Source: Limnomonas spitsbergensis
Taxonomy: Eukaryota > Chlorophyta > Chlorophyceae > Chlamydomonadales
Reading direction: 5' to 3'
Assembly (NCBI GenBank): GCA_037349105.1
Contig: JAYJMM010000114.1
Span: 3,091,501-3,155,500 of the forward strand
Length of the DNA stretch: 64,000 nt
This document shows, piece after piece, positions 19,718 to 31,957 of the stretch. The translations under genes and the position numbers were made by a program. Below the pieces are notes generated by a model, which saw nothing but the letters and a program-made list of their open reading frames with translations, was not told the origin of the DNA and searched no databases. The stretch's first letter is position 1; every line of letters starts with the position of its first letter.

Positions 19718-20827
19718 TCAATATTTTGTCTTGTCGCCCTTCTTGCGCATGCATGCAACGATCCTTTTGGGCATGCTGCCCACCAGCTTACAGAAGTACT
19801 CCTTGGGTACTGCTGCTACCTCCTTGATCAGGGATACCTTAAACTCCTGGAGAGTTCTGCAGCCCTTAACGTCCATCTTGGCCTGCATATATCCCCAAAA
19901 GTTCTCGATCGGACTCAAGTCCGGGCTGTTGGGAGGCCACTTCTGGAGGAGGCCCACGCTGCTGCCACGCTGGGAGTTCCACCTCTTCACCACAGGTATG
20001 GCTGCTCTGTGAGTAGGGTCGTTGTCCTGCTGAAGGTACCATGTAGCAATGTCGTGCTGGGTGAAGAGGCGCTGTCCCTCAGGCAGGAATGTCGCCTTCA
20101 CGACCTCCTCATACTCCTCTGTGGTGATATTCCTGGCCACCTGGCCCCTCTTGTTCTTGAAGGTGGTCTTCTGGCTGCTGGTGCCTGTCACAAAGTGAAG
20201 CTTGCTGATTCCCCACTTGCAGATGCCCGCATACACGTTGAGGACCAGGGGATGATTTGGAGAGGCTGCCTCACGTACCGCTCTCTCACCCTCACCCTCC
20301 ATGCCCCAGGACACAGGCTGCACCTTCACCCCTGGGTAGGTAAATGGAAACTTCTTCCGGTCGGTGAAGAGGACGTGGCTCCAGTCCCTTCCCTTGCTGG
20401 CTTTGCAGAAGTCCAGCCGCTTCTGTCGAGTTGACCCCGAAAGCTGCTTCCTAGGCGCACCCCGCAGAACCCTCAATTTTTTTCCCATCTCCGATGCGTG
20501 CCTCCGGGCTGCTCGAATGACAGTCTTCTTCCCCACTGGCCTGGTGACCAAGCCTAATGTCCCAAGCTCCTGCGCAACTGTTTTTGCACCACCATGCTGG
20601 TTGCTCAGCAGCAGGTCATAGGCCCGGGACTCCGCCTCTGGGCTGAGGATCCTCTTCTTGCCGGACTTTGGCGCGACGTGGACAGCTCCGGAATCTTTAT
20701 ATCGCTGCACCCAGTGCTCCACAACCCTGTCGGACAGTCCAAGCTGCCTAGCTGTCTTGGAGATGTCGTGGTTCTCATTCCACCTCGTTACGATAGCCCA
20801 ACGGAGTTCTTCAGAGGTGAGCCCCAT
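19718..20827 (-). CDS. Tc1/mariner-like transposase, copy 11
   Basis: Full-length frame, consensus protein, both inverted repeats present. It sits between the intermediate and the CCTC/GTGT spacer types. Confidence 0.85.
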   Translation of the reverse strand: MGLTSEELRWAIVTRWNENHDISKTARQLGLSDRVVEHWVQRYKDSGAVHVAPKSGKKRILSPEAESRAYDLLLSNQHGGAKTVAQELGTLGLVTRPVGKKTVIRAARRHASEMGKKLRVLRGAPRKQLSGSTRQKRLDFCKASKGRDWSHVLFTDRKKFPFTYPGVKVQPVSWGMEGEGERAVREAASPNHPLVLNVYAGICKWGISKLHFVTGTSSQKTTFKNKRGQVARNITTEEYEEVVKATFLPEGQRLFTQHDIATWYLQQDNDPTHRAAIPVVKRWNSQRGSSVGLLQKWPPNSPDLSPIENFWGYMQAKMDVKGCRTLQEFKVSLIKEVAAVPKEYFCKLVGSMPKRIVACMRKKGDKTKY

Positions 20828-21007
20828 GGGAGCAAATGAGGCCCTGAAATGCAATAATTTTAGGGATGCCAATTTTGTGCTCTTGAGTAGCCAGGTCTTA
20901 TTTCGCTTTGCGTGGGTGTTGCACTTCCCTAGGGCATGCCCACCAGGTGTGTGCATGGTCCTGGTCCCACTGATGATGTTCAAGACCTGCGAGCTTTTCT
21001 TCCGGGT

Positions 21008-22139
21008 ACAGGGCGGGTCAGATGTATCGACACGTTTTAGGGGTACTGAGGTTTGACCTGCCGTCCCAACCTGGTTCACACTAGCAGTACCAACTGCAAT
21101 TTGAAGTAATCTCTCTAGGAACTGCCTCGATCGACCTGGTGTGTTGCTACATCGTCAAGTGCTGTAATCAGCTTGCCATACACGGTTTATTGAGGTCTGT
21201 TGGGGTATCATTTGAATCCGAATGGCAGTTGGATGCCAAAAACTGCCCCGTTGGGTACCAACCTTGCGGCGGCTGAGCCTGAAAAGTGGCCAAAACCCGG
21301 TTAAGGTAGAACCTTAAGTGGGTGTAGGTGGGCCATAGACGGAGGCATTGCCACCTTCCCTGGGTCATTTGGCCAATCCAACATGCAGATATGGCCTTCC
21401 ATGTGGCCCACATCAGGGCTGTCTTTGATGGATTGGAATTCACTCCATACCTGTCTGATTGCTATGATGTCTGGTGATTCAGAGAGCCTGAGAGTAGCTC
21501 ATTAAGACTGCTCACCAAATTTTTGCACCATTCCCAACTCCAGAGGCTGCAAATTTGGGGCAAAGGTGGCTTGTCAGGAAGCCATGCCCCTTGCCCCATG
21601 CAGCCCCTCGGCCATGCAAGCTCCCATATCACTGCCACTGAGTTCCAGAATGCCTCAAGTCAGGTATCCACTCTTTATTCACACATCTTGATTTCCATGT
21701 CCTTTATTCCAGGCTCCCCTTCTTATCTGAGCTGAGCCAGCCAGATCTGCCGAGGACTGGTTTTGCGAGAGGATGGAAAAAAACAGCACTGGTGGTTTCA
21801 GAGTCACAACCCTAGCCTGTACAGCAGGTAATACTTCAGATATGGAGGCCAGCACTGCAATATAACATCCTCAAAAAATTAGAGGCAGGCCCCTCAGCAT
21901 GGCCAAGTTATCTCAAAACATAAATTTATTGGAGTTGGTGATTCTGTCAAGTGGACTCCTTAAGCCCATTGTGTTTGCGTTTGATTATCTCAAGGGACAG
22001 TTGGTGCCTACCAGTATTAGTGCACTGCTAGCAATCAGGTTAGAGCACAGTCAATGTGTAAGTGATATCAAGTCATGACCTCACCTCCTTGCACTGCTGG
22101 GCCTGTCCACGTTTTTACGATACATATGACCCGCCCTGT
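21008..22139. repeat. Spacer, copies 11/12
   Basis: First spacer with the CCTC/GTGT haplotype. Confidence 0.85.
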
Positions 22140-22165
22140 GCTGTAGCGGCGGGTGGCAAGAATTT

Positions 22166-23275
22166 TCAATATTTTGTCTTGTCGCCCTTCTTGCGCATGC
22201 ATGCAACGATCCTTTTGGGCATGCTGCCCACCAGCTTACAGAAGTACTCCTTGGGTACTGCTGCTACCTCCTTGATCAGGGATACCTTAAACTCCTGGAG
22301 AGTTCTGCAGCCCTTAACGTCCATCTTGGCCTGCATATATCCCCAAAAGTTCTCGATCGGACTCAAGTCCGGGCTGTTGGGAGGCCACTTCTGGAGGAGG
22401 CCCACGCTGCTGCCACGCTGGGAGTTCCACCTCTTCACCACAGGTATGGCTGCTCTGTGAGTAGGGTCGTTGTCCTGCTGAAGGTACCATGTAGCAATGT
22501 CGTGCTGGGTGAAGAGGCGCTGTCCCTCAGGCAGGAATGTCGCCTTCACGACCTCCTCATACTCCTCTGTGGTGATATTCCTGGCCACCTGGCCCCTCTT
22601 GTTCTTGAAGGTGGTCTTCTGGCTGCTGGTGCCTGTCACAAAGTGAAGCTTGCTGATTCCCCACTTGCAGATGCCCGCATACACGTTGAGGACCAGGGGA
22701 TGATTTGGAGAGGCTGCCTCACGTACCGCTCTCTCACCCTCACCCTCCATGCCCCAGGACACAGGCTGCACCTTCACCCCTGGGTAGGTAAATGGAAACT
22801 TCTTCCGGTCGGTGAAGAGGACGTGGCTCCAGTCCCTTCCCTTGCTGGCTTTGCAGAAGTCCAGCCGCTTCTGTCGAGTTGACCCCGAAAGCTGCTTCCT
22901 AGGCGCACCCCGCAGAACCCTCAATTTTTTTCCCATCTCCGATGCGTGCCTCCGGGCTGCTCGAATGACAGTCTTCTTCCCCACTGGCCTGGTGACCAAG
23001 CCTAATGTCCCAAGCTCCTGCGCAACTGTTTTTGCACCACCATGCTGGTTGCTCAGCAGCAGGTCATAGGCCCGGGACTCCGCCTCTGGGCTGAGGATCC
23101 TCTTCTTGCCGGACTTTGGCGCGACGTGGACAGCTCCGGAATCTTTATATCGCTGCACCCAGTGCTCCACAACCCTGTCGGACAGTCCAAGCTGCCTAGC
23201 TGTCTTGGAGATGTCGTGGTTCTCATTCCACCTCGTTACGATAGCCCAACGGAGTTCTTCAGAGGTGAGCCCCAT
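22166..23275 (-). CDS. Tc1/mariner-like transposase, copy 12
   Basis: Full-length frame, consensus protein, complete element. Confidence 0.85.
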   Translation of the reverse strand: MGLTSEELRWAIVTRWNENHDISKTARQLGLSDRVVEHWVQRYKDSGAVHVAPKSGKKRILSPEAESRAYDLLLSNQHGGAKTVAQELGTLGLVTRPVGKKTVIRAARRHASEMGKKLRVLRGAPRKQLSGSTRQKRLDFCKASKGRDWSHVLFTDRKKFPFTYPGVKVQPVSWGMEGEGERAVREAASPNHPLVLNVYAGICKWGISKLHFVTGTSSQKTTFKNKRGQVARNITTEEYEEVVKATFLPEGQRLFTQHDIATWYLQQDNDPTHRAAIPVVKRWNSQRGSSVGLLQKWPPNSPDLSPIENFWGYMQAKMDVKGCRTLQEFKVSLIKEVAAVPKEYFCKLVGSMPKRIVACMRKKGDKTKY

Positions 23276-23455
23276 GGGAGCAAATGAGGCCCTGAAATGC
23301 AATAATTTTAGGGATGCCAATTTTGTGCTCTTGAGTAGCCAGGTCTTATTTCGCTTTGCGTGGGTGTTGCACTTCCCTAGGGCATGCCCACCAGGTGTGT
23401 GCATGGTCCTGGTCCCACTGATGATGTTCAAGACCTGCGAGCTTTTCTTCCGGGT

Positions 23456-24587
23456 ACAGGGCGGGTCAGATGTATCGACACGTTTTAGGGGTACTGAGGT
23501 TTGACCTGCCGTCCCAACCTGGTTCACACTAGCAGTACCAACTGCAATTTGAAGTAATCTCTCTAGGAACTGCCTCGATCGACCTGGTGTGTTGCTACAT
23601 CGTCAAGTGCTGTAATCAGCTTGCCATACACGGTTTATTGAGGTCTGTTGGGGTATCATTTGAATCCGAATGGCAGTTGGATGCCAAAAACTGCCCCGTT
23701 GGGTACCAACCTTGCGGCGGCTGAGCCTGAAAAGTGGCCAAAACCCGGTTAAGGTAGAACCTTAAGTGGGTGTAGGTGGGCCATAGACGGAGGCATTGCC
23801 ACCTTCCCTGGGTCATTTGGCCAATCCAACATGCAGATATGGCCTTCCATGTGGCCCACATCAGGGCTGTCTTTGATGGATTGGAATTCACTCCATACCT
23901 GTCTGATTGCTATGATGTCTGGTGATTCAGAGAGCCTGAGAGTAGCTCATTAAGACTGCTCACCAAATTTTTGCACCATTCCCAACTCCAGAGGCTGCAA
24001 ATTTGGGGCAAAGGTGGCTTGTCAGGAAGCCATGCCCCTTGCCCCATGCAGCCCCTCGGCCATGCAAGCTCCCATATCACTGCCACTGAGTTCCAGAATG
24101 CCTCAAGTCAGGTATCCACTCTTTATTCACACATCTTGATTTCCATGTCCTTTATTCCAGGCTCCCCTTCTTATCTGAGCTGAGCCAGCCAGATCTGCCG
24201 AGGACTGGTTTTGCGAGAGGATGGAAAAAAACAGCACTGGTGGTTTCAGAGTCACAACCCTAGCCTGTACAGCAGGTAATACTTCAGATATGGAGGCCAG
24301 CACTGCAATATAACATCCTCAAAAAATTAGAGGCAGGCCCCTCAGCATGGCCAAGTTATCTCAAAACATAAATTTATTGGAGTTGGTGATTCTGTCAAGT
24401 GGACTCCTTAAGCCCATTGTGTTTGCGTTTGATTATCTCAAGGGACAGTTGGTGCCTACCAGTATTAGTGCACTGCTAGCAATCAGGTTAGAGCACAGTC
24501 AATGTGTAAGTGATATCAAGTCATGACCTCACCTCCTTGCACTGCTGGGCCTGTCCACGTTTTTACGATACATATGACCCGCCCTGT
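23456..24587. repeat. Spacer, copies 12/13
   Basis: CCTC/GTGT haplotype; otherwise like the reference. Confidence 0.85.
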
Positions 24588-24613
24588 GCTGTAGCGGCGG
24601 GTGGCAAGAATTT

Positions 24614-25723
24614 TCAATATTTTGTCTTGTCGCCCTTCTTGCGCATGCATGCAACGATCCTTTTGGGCATGCTGCCCACCAGCTTACAGAAGTACTCCTT
24701 GGGTACTGCTGCTACCTCCTTGATCAGGGATACCTTAAACTCCTGGAGAGTTCTGCAGCCCTTAACGTCCATCTTGGCCTGCATATATCCCCAAAAGTTC
24801 TCGATCGGACTCAAGTCCGGGCTGTTGGGAGGCCACTTCTGGAGGAGGCCCACGCTGCTGCCACGCTGGGAGTTCCACCTCTTCACCACAGGTATGGCTG
24901 CTCTGTGAGTAGGGTCGTTGTCCTGCTGAAGGTACCATGTAGCAATGTCGTGCTGGGTGAAGAGGCGCTGTCCCTCAGGCAGGAATGTCGCCTTCACGAC
25001 CTCCTCATACTCCTCTGTGGTGATATTCCTGGCCACCTGGCCCCTCTTGTTCTTGAAGGTGGTCTTCTGGCTGCTGGTGCCTGTCACAAAGTGAAGCTTG
25101 CTGATTCCCCACTTGCAGATGCCCGCATACACGTTGAGGACCAGGGGATGATTTGGAGAGGCTGCCTCACGTACCGCTCTCTCACCCTCACCCTCCATGC
25201 CCCAGGACACAGGCTGCACCTTCACCCCTGGGTAGGTAAATGGAAACTTCTTCCGGTCGGTGAAGAGGACGTGGCTCCAGTCCCTTCCCTTGCTGGCTTT
25301 GCAGAAGTCCAGCCGCTTCTGTCGAGTTGACCCCGAAAGCTGCTTCCTAGGCGCACCCCGCAGAACCCTCAATTTTTTTCCCATCTCCGATGCGTGCCTC
25401 CGGGCTGCTCGAATGACAGTCTTCTTCCCCACTGGCCTGGTGACCAAGCCTAATGTCCCAAGCTCCTGCGCAACTGTTTTTGCACCACCATGCTGGTTGC
25501 TCAGCAGCAGGTCATAGGCCCGGGACTCCGCCTCTGGGCTGAGGATCCTCTTCTTGCCGGACTTTGGCGCGACGTGGACAGCTCCGGAATCTTTATATCG
25601 CTGCACCCAGTGCTCCACAACCCTGTCGGACAGTCCAAGCTGCCTAGCTGTCTTGGAGATGTCGTGGTTCTCATTCCACCTCGTTACGATAGCCCAACGG
25701 AGTTCTTCAGAGGTGAGCCCCAT
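24614..25723 (-). CDS. Tc1/mariner-like transposase, copy 13
   Basis: Full-length frame, consensus protein, complete element. Confidence 0.85.
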   Translation of the reverse strand: MGLTSEELRWAIVTRWNENHDISKTARQLGLSDRVVEHWVQRYKDSGAVHVAPKSGKKRILSPEAESRAYDLLLSNQHGGAKTVAQELGTLGLVTRPVGKKTVIRAARRHASEMGKKLRVLRGAPRKQLSGSTRQKRLDFCKASKGRDWSHVLFTDRKKFPFTYPGVKVQPVSWGMEGEGERAVREAASPNHPLVLNVYAGICKWGISKLHFVTGTSSQKTTFKNKRGQVARNITTEEYEEVVKATFLPEGQRLFTQHDIATWYLQQDNDPTHRAAIPVVKRWNSQRGSSVGLLQKWPPNSPDLSPIENFWGYMQAKMDVKGCRTLQEFKVSLIKEVAAVPKEYFCKLVGSMPKRIVACMRKKGDKTKY

Positions 25724-25903
25724 GGGAGCAAATGAGGCCCTGAAATGCAATAATTTTAGGGATGCCAATTTTGTGCTCTTGAGTAGCCAGGTCTTATTTC
25801 GCTTTGCGTGGGTGTTGCACTTCCCTAGGGCATGCCCACCAGGTGTGTGCATGGTCCTGGTCCCACTGATGATGTTCAAGACCTGCGAGCTTTTCTTCCG
25901 GGT

Positions 25904-27035
25904 ACAGGGCGGGTCAGATGTATCGACACGTTTTAGGGGTACTGAGGTTTGACCTGCCGTCCCAACCTGGTTCACACTAGCAGTACCAACTGCAATTTGA
26001 AGTAATCTCTCTAGGAACTGCCTCGATCGACCTGGTGTGTTGCTACATCGTCAAGTGCTGTAATCAGCTTGCCATACACGGTTTATTGAGGTCTGTTGGG
26101 GTATCATTTGAATCCGAATGGCAGTTGGATGCCAAAAACTGCCCCGTTGGGTACCAACCTTGCGGCGGCTGAGCCTGAAAAGTGGCCAAAACCCGGTTAA
26201 GGTAGAACCTTAAGTGGGTGTAGGTGGGCCATAGACGGAGGCATTGCCACCTTCCCTGGGTCATTTGGCCAATCCAACATGCAGATATGGCCTTCCATGT
26301 GGCCCACATCAGGGCTGTCTTTGATGGATTGGAATTCACTCCATACCTGTCTGATTGCTATGATGTCTGGTGATTCAGAGAGCCTGAGAGTAGCTCATTA
26401 AGACTGCTCACCAAATTTTTGCACCATTCCCAACTCCAGAGGCTGCAAATTTGGGGCAAAGGTGGCTTGTCAGGAAGCCATGCCCCTTGCCCCATGCAGC
26501 CCCTCGGCCATGCAAGCTCCCATATCACTGCCACTGAGTTCCAGAATGCCTCAAGTCAGGTATCCACTCTTTATTCACACATCTTGATTTCCATGTCCTT
26601 TATTCCAGGCTCCCCTTCTTATCTGAGCTGAGCCAGCCAGATCTGCCGAGGACTGGTTTTGCGAGAGGATGGAAAAAAACAGCACTGGTGGTTTCAGAGT
26701 CACAACCCTAGCCTGTACAGCAGGTAATACTTCAGATATGGAGGCCAGCACTGCAATATAACATCCTCAAAAAATTAGAGGCAGGCCCCTCAGCATGGCC
26801 AAGTTATCTCAAAACATAAATTTATTGGAGTTGGTGATTCTGTCAAGTGGACTCCTTAAGCCCATTGTGTTTGCGTTTGATTATCTCAAGGGACAGTTGG
26901 TGCCTACCAGTATTAGTGCACTGCTAGCAATCAGGTTAGAGCACAGTCAATGTGTAAGTGATATCAAGTCATGACCTCACCTCCTTGCACTGCTGGGCCT
27001 GTCCACGTTTTTACGATACATATGACCCGCCCTGT
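25904..27035. repeat. Spacer, copies 13/14
   Basis: CCTC/GTGT haplotype, still with T at the GTATCC site that becomes C from the next spacer on. Confidence 0.85.
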
Positions 27036-27061
27036 GCTGTAGCGGCGGGTGGCAAGAATTT

Positions 27062-28171
27062 TCAATATTTTGTCTTGTCGCCCTTCTTGCGCATGCATGC
27101 AACGATCCTTTTGGGCATGCTGCCCACCAGCTTACAGAAGTACTCCTTGGGTACTGCTGCTACCTCCTTGATCAGGGATACCTTAAACTCCTGGAGAGTT
27201 CTGCAGCCCTTAACGTCCATCTTGGCCTGCATATATCCCCAAAAGTTCTCGATCGGACTCAAGTCCGGGCTGTTGGGAGGCCACTTCTGGAGGAGGCCCA
27301 CGCTGCTGCCACGCTGGGAGTTCCACCTCTTCACCACAGGTATGGCTGCTCTGTGAGTAGGGTCGTTGTCCTGCTGAAGGTACCATGTAGCAATGTCGTG
27401 CTGGGTGAAGAGGCGCTGTCCCTCAGGCAGGAATGTCGCCTTCACGACCTCCTCATACTCCTCTGTGGTGATATTCCTGGCCACCTGGCCCCTCTTGTTC
27501 TTGAAGGTGGTCTTCTGGCTGCTGGTGCCTGTCACAAAGTGAAGCTTGCTGATTCCCCACTTGCAGATGCCCGCATACACGTTGAGGACCAGGGGATGAT
27601 TTGGAGAGGCTGCCTCACGTACCGCTCTCTCACCCTCACCCTCCATGCCCCAGGACACAGGCTGCACCTTCACCCCTGGGTAGGTAAATGGAAACTTCTT
27701 CCGGTCGGTGAAGAGGACGTGGCTCCAGTCCCTTCCCTTGCTGGCTTTGCAGAAGTCCAGCCGCTTCTGTCGAGTTGACCCCGAAAGCTGCTTCCTAGGC
27801 GCACCCCGCAGAACCCTCAATTTTTTTCCCATCTCCGATGCGTGCCTCCGGGCTGCTCGAATGACAGTCTTCTTCCCCACTGGCCTGGTGACCAAGCCTA
27901 ATGTCCCAAGCTCCTGCGCAACTGTTTTTGCACCACCATGCTGGTTGCTCAGCAGCAGGTCATAGGCCCGGGACTCCGCCTCTGGGCTGAGGATCCTCTT
28001 CTTGCCGGACTTTGGCGCGACGTGGACAGCTCCGGAATCTTTATATCGCTGCACCCAGTGCTCCACAACCCTGTCGGACAGTCCAAGCTGCCTAGCTGTC
28101 TTGGAGATGTCGTGGTTCTCATTCCACCTCGTTACGATAGCCCAACGGAGTTCTTCAGAGGTGAGCCCCAT
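27062..28171 (-). CDS. Tc1/mariner-like transposase, copy 14
   Basis: Full-length frame, consensus protein, complete element. Confidence 0.85.
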   Translation of the reverse strand: MGLTSEELRWAIVTRWNENHDISKTARQLGLSDRVVEHWVQRYKDSGAVHVAPKSGKKRILSPEAESRAYDLLLSNQHGGAKTVAQELGTLGLVTRPVGKKTVIRAARRHASEMGKKLRVLRGAPRKQLSGSTRQKRLDFCKASKGRDWSHVLFTDRKKFPFTYPGVKVQPVSWGMEGEGERAVREAASPNHPLVLNVYAGICKWGISKLHFVTGTSSQKTTFKNKRGQVARNITTEEYEEVVKATFLPEGQRLFTQHDIATWYLQQDNDPTHRAAIPVVKRWNSQRGSSVGLLQKWPPNSPDLSPIENFWGYMQAKMDVKGCRTLQEFKVSLIKEVAAVPKEYFCKLVGSMPKRIVACMRKKGDKTKY

Positions 28172-28351
28172 GGGAGCAAATGAGGCCCTGAAATGCAATA
28201 ATTTTAGGGATGCCAATTTTGTGCTCTTGAGTAGCCAGGTCTTATTTCGCTTTGCGTGGGTGTTGCACTTCCCTAGGGCATGCCCACCAGGTGTGTGCAT
28301 GGTCCTGGTCCCACTGATGATGTTCAAGACCTGCGAGCTTTTCTTCCGGGT

Positions 28352-29483
28352 ACAGGGCGGGTCAGATGTATCGACACGTTTTAGGGGTACTGAGGTTTGA
28401 CCTGCCGTCCCAACCTGGTTCACACTAGCAGTACCAACTGCAATTTGAAGTAATCTCTCTAGGAACTGCCTCGATCGACCTGGTGTGTTGCTACATCGTC
28501 AAGTGCTGTAATCAGCTTGCCATACACGGTTTATTGAGGTCTGTTGGGGTATCATTTGAATCCGAATGGCAGTTGGATGCCAAAAACTGCCCCGTTGGGT
28601 ACCAACCTTGCGGCGGCTGAGCCTGAAAAGTGGCCAAAACCCGGTTAAGGTAGAACCTTAAGTGGGTGTAGGTGGGCCATAGACGGAGGCATTGCCACCT
28701 TCCCTGGGTCATTTGGCCAATCCAACATGCAGATATGGCCTTCCATGTGGCCCACATCAGGGCTGTCTTTGATGGATTGGAATTCACTCCATACCTGTCT
28801 GATTGCTATGATGTCTGGTGATTCAGAGAGCCTGAGAGTAGCTCATTAAGACTGCTCACCAAATTTTTGCACCATTCCCAACTCCAGAGGCTGCAAATTT
28901 GGGGCAAAGGTGGCTTGTCAGGAAGCCATGCCCCTTGCCCCATGCAGCCCCTCGGCCATGCAAGCTCCCATATCACTGCCACTGAGTTCCAGAATGCCTC
29001 AAGTCAGGTACCCACTCTTTATTCACACATCTTGATTTCCATGTCCTTTATTCCAGGCTCCCCTTCTTATCTGAGCTGAGCCAGCCAGATCTGCCGAGGA
29101 CTGGTTTTGCGAGAGGATGGAAAAAAACAGCACTGGTGGTTTCAGAGTCACAACCCTAGCCTGTACAGCAGGTAATACTTCAGATATGGAGGCCAGCACT
29201 GCAATATAACATCCTCAAAAAATTAGAGGCAGGCCCCTCAGCATGGCCAAGTTATCTCAAAACATAAATTTATTGGAGTTGGTGATTCTGTCAAGTGGAC
29301 TCCTTAAGCCCATTGTGTTTGCGTTTGATTATCTCAAGGGACAGTTGGTGCCTACCAGTATTAGTGCACTGCTAGCAATCAGGTTAGAGCACAGTCAATG
29401 TGTAAGTGATATCAAGTCATGACCTCACCTCCTTGCACTGCTGGGCCTGTCCACGTTTTTACGATACATATGACCCGCCCTGT
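28352..29483. repeat. Spacer, copies 14/15
   Basis: CCTC/GTGT plus a new change at 29011 (GTACCC for GTATCC). This change marks the six consecutive spacers from here to 41724. Confidence 0.85.
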
Positions 29484-29509
29484 GCTGTAGCGGCGGGTGG
29501 CAAGAATTT

Positions 29510-30619
29510 TCAATATTTTGTCTTGTCGCCCTTCTTGCGCATGCATGCAACGATCCTTTTGGGCATGCTGCCCACCAGCTTACAGAAGTACTCCTTGGGT
29601 ACTGCTGCTACCTCCTTGATCAGGGATACCTTAAACTCCTGGAGAGTTCTGCAGCCCTTAACGTCCATCTTGGCCTGCATATATCCCCAAAAGTTCTCGA
29701 TCGGACTCAAGTCCGGGCTGTTGGGAGGCCACTTCTGGAGGAGGCCCACGCTGCTGCCACGCTGGGAGTTCCACCTCTTCACCACAGGTATGGCTGCTCT
29801 GTGAGTAGGGTCGTTGTCCTGCTGAAGGTACCATGTAGCAATGTCGTGCTGGGTGAAGAGGCGCTGTCCCTCAGGCAGGAATGTCGCCTTCACGACCTCC
29901 TCATACTCCTCTGTGGTGATATTCCTGGCCACCTGGCCCCTCTTGTTCTTGAAGGTGGTCTTCTGGCTGCTGGTGCCTGTCACAAAGTGAAGCTTGCTGA
30001 TTCCCCACTTGCAGATGCCCGCATACACGTTGAGGACCAGGGGATGATTTGGAGAGGCTGCCTCACGTACCGCTCTCTCACCCTCACCCTCCATGCCCCA
30101 GGACACAGGCTGCACCTTCACCCCTGGGTAGGTAAATGGAAACTTCTTCCGGTCGGTGAAGAGGACGTGGCTCCAGTCCCTTCCCTTGCTGGCTTTGCAG
30201 AAGTCCAGCCGCTTCTGTCGAGTTGACCCCGAAAGCTGCTTCCTAGGCGCACCCCGCAGAACCCTCAATTTTTTTCCCATCTCCGATGCGTGCCTCCGGG
30301 CTGCTCGAATGACAGTCTTCTTCCCCACTGGCCTGGTGACCAAGCCTAATGTCCCAAGCTCCTGCGCAACTGTTTTTGCACCACCATGCTGGTTGCTCAG
30401 CAGCAGGTCATAGGCCCGGGACTCCGCCTCTGGGCTGAGGATCCTCTTCTTGCCGGACTTTGGCGCGACGTGGACAGCTCCGGAATCTTTATATCGCTGC
30501 ACCCAGTGCTCCACAACCCTGTCGGACAGTCCAAGCTGCCTAGCTGTCTTGGAGATGTCGTGGTTCTCATTCCACCTCGTTACGATAGCCCAACGGAGTT
30601 CTTCAGAGGTGAGCCCCAT
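29510..30619 (-). CDS. Tc1/mariner-like transposase, copy 15
   Basis: Full-length frame, consensus protein with Asn19. It is the last intact copy before the frameshifted one. Confidence 0.85.
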   Translation of the reverse strand: MGLTSEELRWAIVTRWNENHDISKTARQLGLSDRVVEHWVQRYKDSGAVHVAPKSGKKRILSPEAESRAYDLLLSNQHGGAKTVAQELGTLGLVTRPVGKKTVIRAARRHASEMGKKLRVLRGAPRKQLSGSTRQKRLDFCKASKGRDWSHVLFTDRKKFPFTYPGVKVQPVSWGMEGEGERAVREAASPNHPLVLNVYAGICKWGISKLHFVTGTSSQKTTFKNKRGQVARNITTEEYEEVVKATFLPEGQRLFTQHDIATWYLQQDNDPTHRAAIPVVKRWNSQRGSSVGLLQKWPPNSPDLSPIENFWGYMQAKMDVKGCRTLQEFKVSLIKEVAAVPKEYFCKLVGSMPKRIVACMRKKGDKTKY

Positions 30620-30799
30620 GGGAGCAAATGAGGCCCTGAAATGCAATAATTTTAGGGATGCCAATTTTGTGCTCTTGAGTAGCCAGGTCTTATTTCGCTT
30701 TGCGTGGGTGTTGCACTTCCCTAGGGCATGCCCACCAGGTGTGTGCATGGTCCTGGTCCCACTGATGATGTTCAAGACCTGCGAGCTTTTCTTCCGGGT

Positions 30800-31931
30800 A
30801 CAGGGCGGGTCAGATGTATCGACACGTTTTAGGGGTACTGAGGTTTGACCTGCCGTCCCAACCTGGTTCACACTAGCAGTACCAACTGCAATTTGAAGTA
30901 ATCTCTCTAGGAACTGCCTCGATCGACCTGGTGTGTTGCTACATCGTCAAGTGCTGTAATCAGCTTGCCATACACGGTTTATTGAGGTCTGTTGGGGTAT
31001 CATTTGAATCCGAATGGCAGTTGGATGCCAAAAACTGCCCCGTTGGGTACCAACCTTGCGGCGGCTGAGCCTGAAAAGTGGCCAAAACCCGGTTAAGGTA
31101 GAACCTTAAGTGGGTGTAGGTGGGCCATAGACGGAGGCATTGCCACCTTCCCTGGGTCATTTGGCCAATCCAACATGCAGATATGGCCTTCCATGTGGCC
31201 CACATCAGGGCTGTCTTTGATGGATTGGAATTCACTCCATACCTGTCTGATTGCTATGATGTCTGGTGATTCAGAGAGCCTGAGAGTAGCTCATTAAGAC
31301 TGCTCACCAAATTTTTGCACCATTCCCAACTCCAGAGGCTGCAAATTTGGGGCAAAGGTGGCTTGTCAGGAAGCCATGCCCCTTGCCCCATGCAGCCCCT
31401 CGGCCATGCAAGCTCCCATATCACTGCCACTGAGTTCCAGAATGCCTCAAGTCAGGTACCCACTCTTTATTCACACATCTTGATTTCCATGTCCTTTATT
31501 CCAGGCTCCCCTTCTTATCTGAGCTGAGCCAGCCAGATCTGCCGAGGACTGGTTTTGCGAGAGGATGGAAAAAAACAGCACTGGTGGTTTCAGAGTCACA
31601 ACCCTAGCCTGTACAGCAGGTAATACTTCAGATATGGAGGCCAGCACTGCAATATAACATCCTCAAAAAATTAGAGGCAGGCCCCTCAGCATGGCCAAGT
31701 TATCTCAAAACATAAATTTATTGGAGTTGGTGATTCTGTCAAGTGGACTCCTTAAGCCCATTGTGTTTGCGTTTGATTATCTCAAGGGACAGTTGGTGCC
31801 TACCAGTATTAGTGCACTGCTAGCAATCAGGTTAGAGCACAGTCAATGTGTAAGTGATATCAAGTCATGACCTCACCTCCTTGCACTGCTGGGCCTGTCC
31901 ACGTTTTTACGATACATATGACCCGCCCTGT
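30800..31931. repeat. Spacer, copies 15/16
   Basis: CCTC/GTGT with the GTACCC change. Confidence 0.85.
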
Positions 31932-31957
31932 GCTGTAGCGGCGGGTGGCAAGAATTT

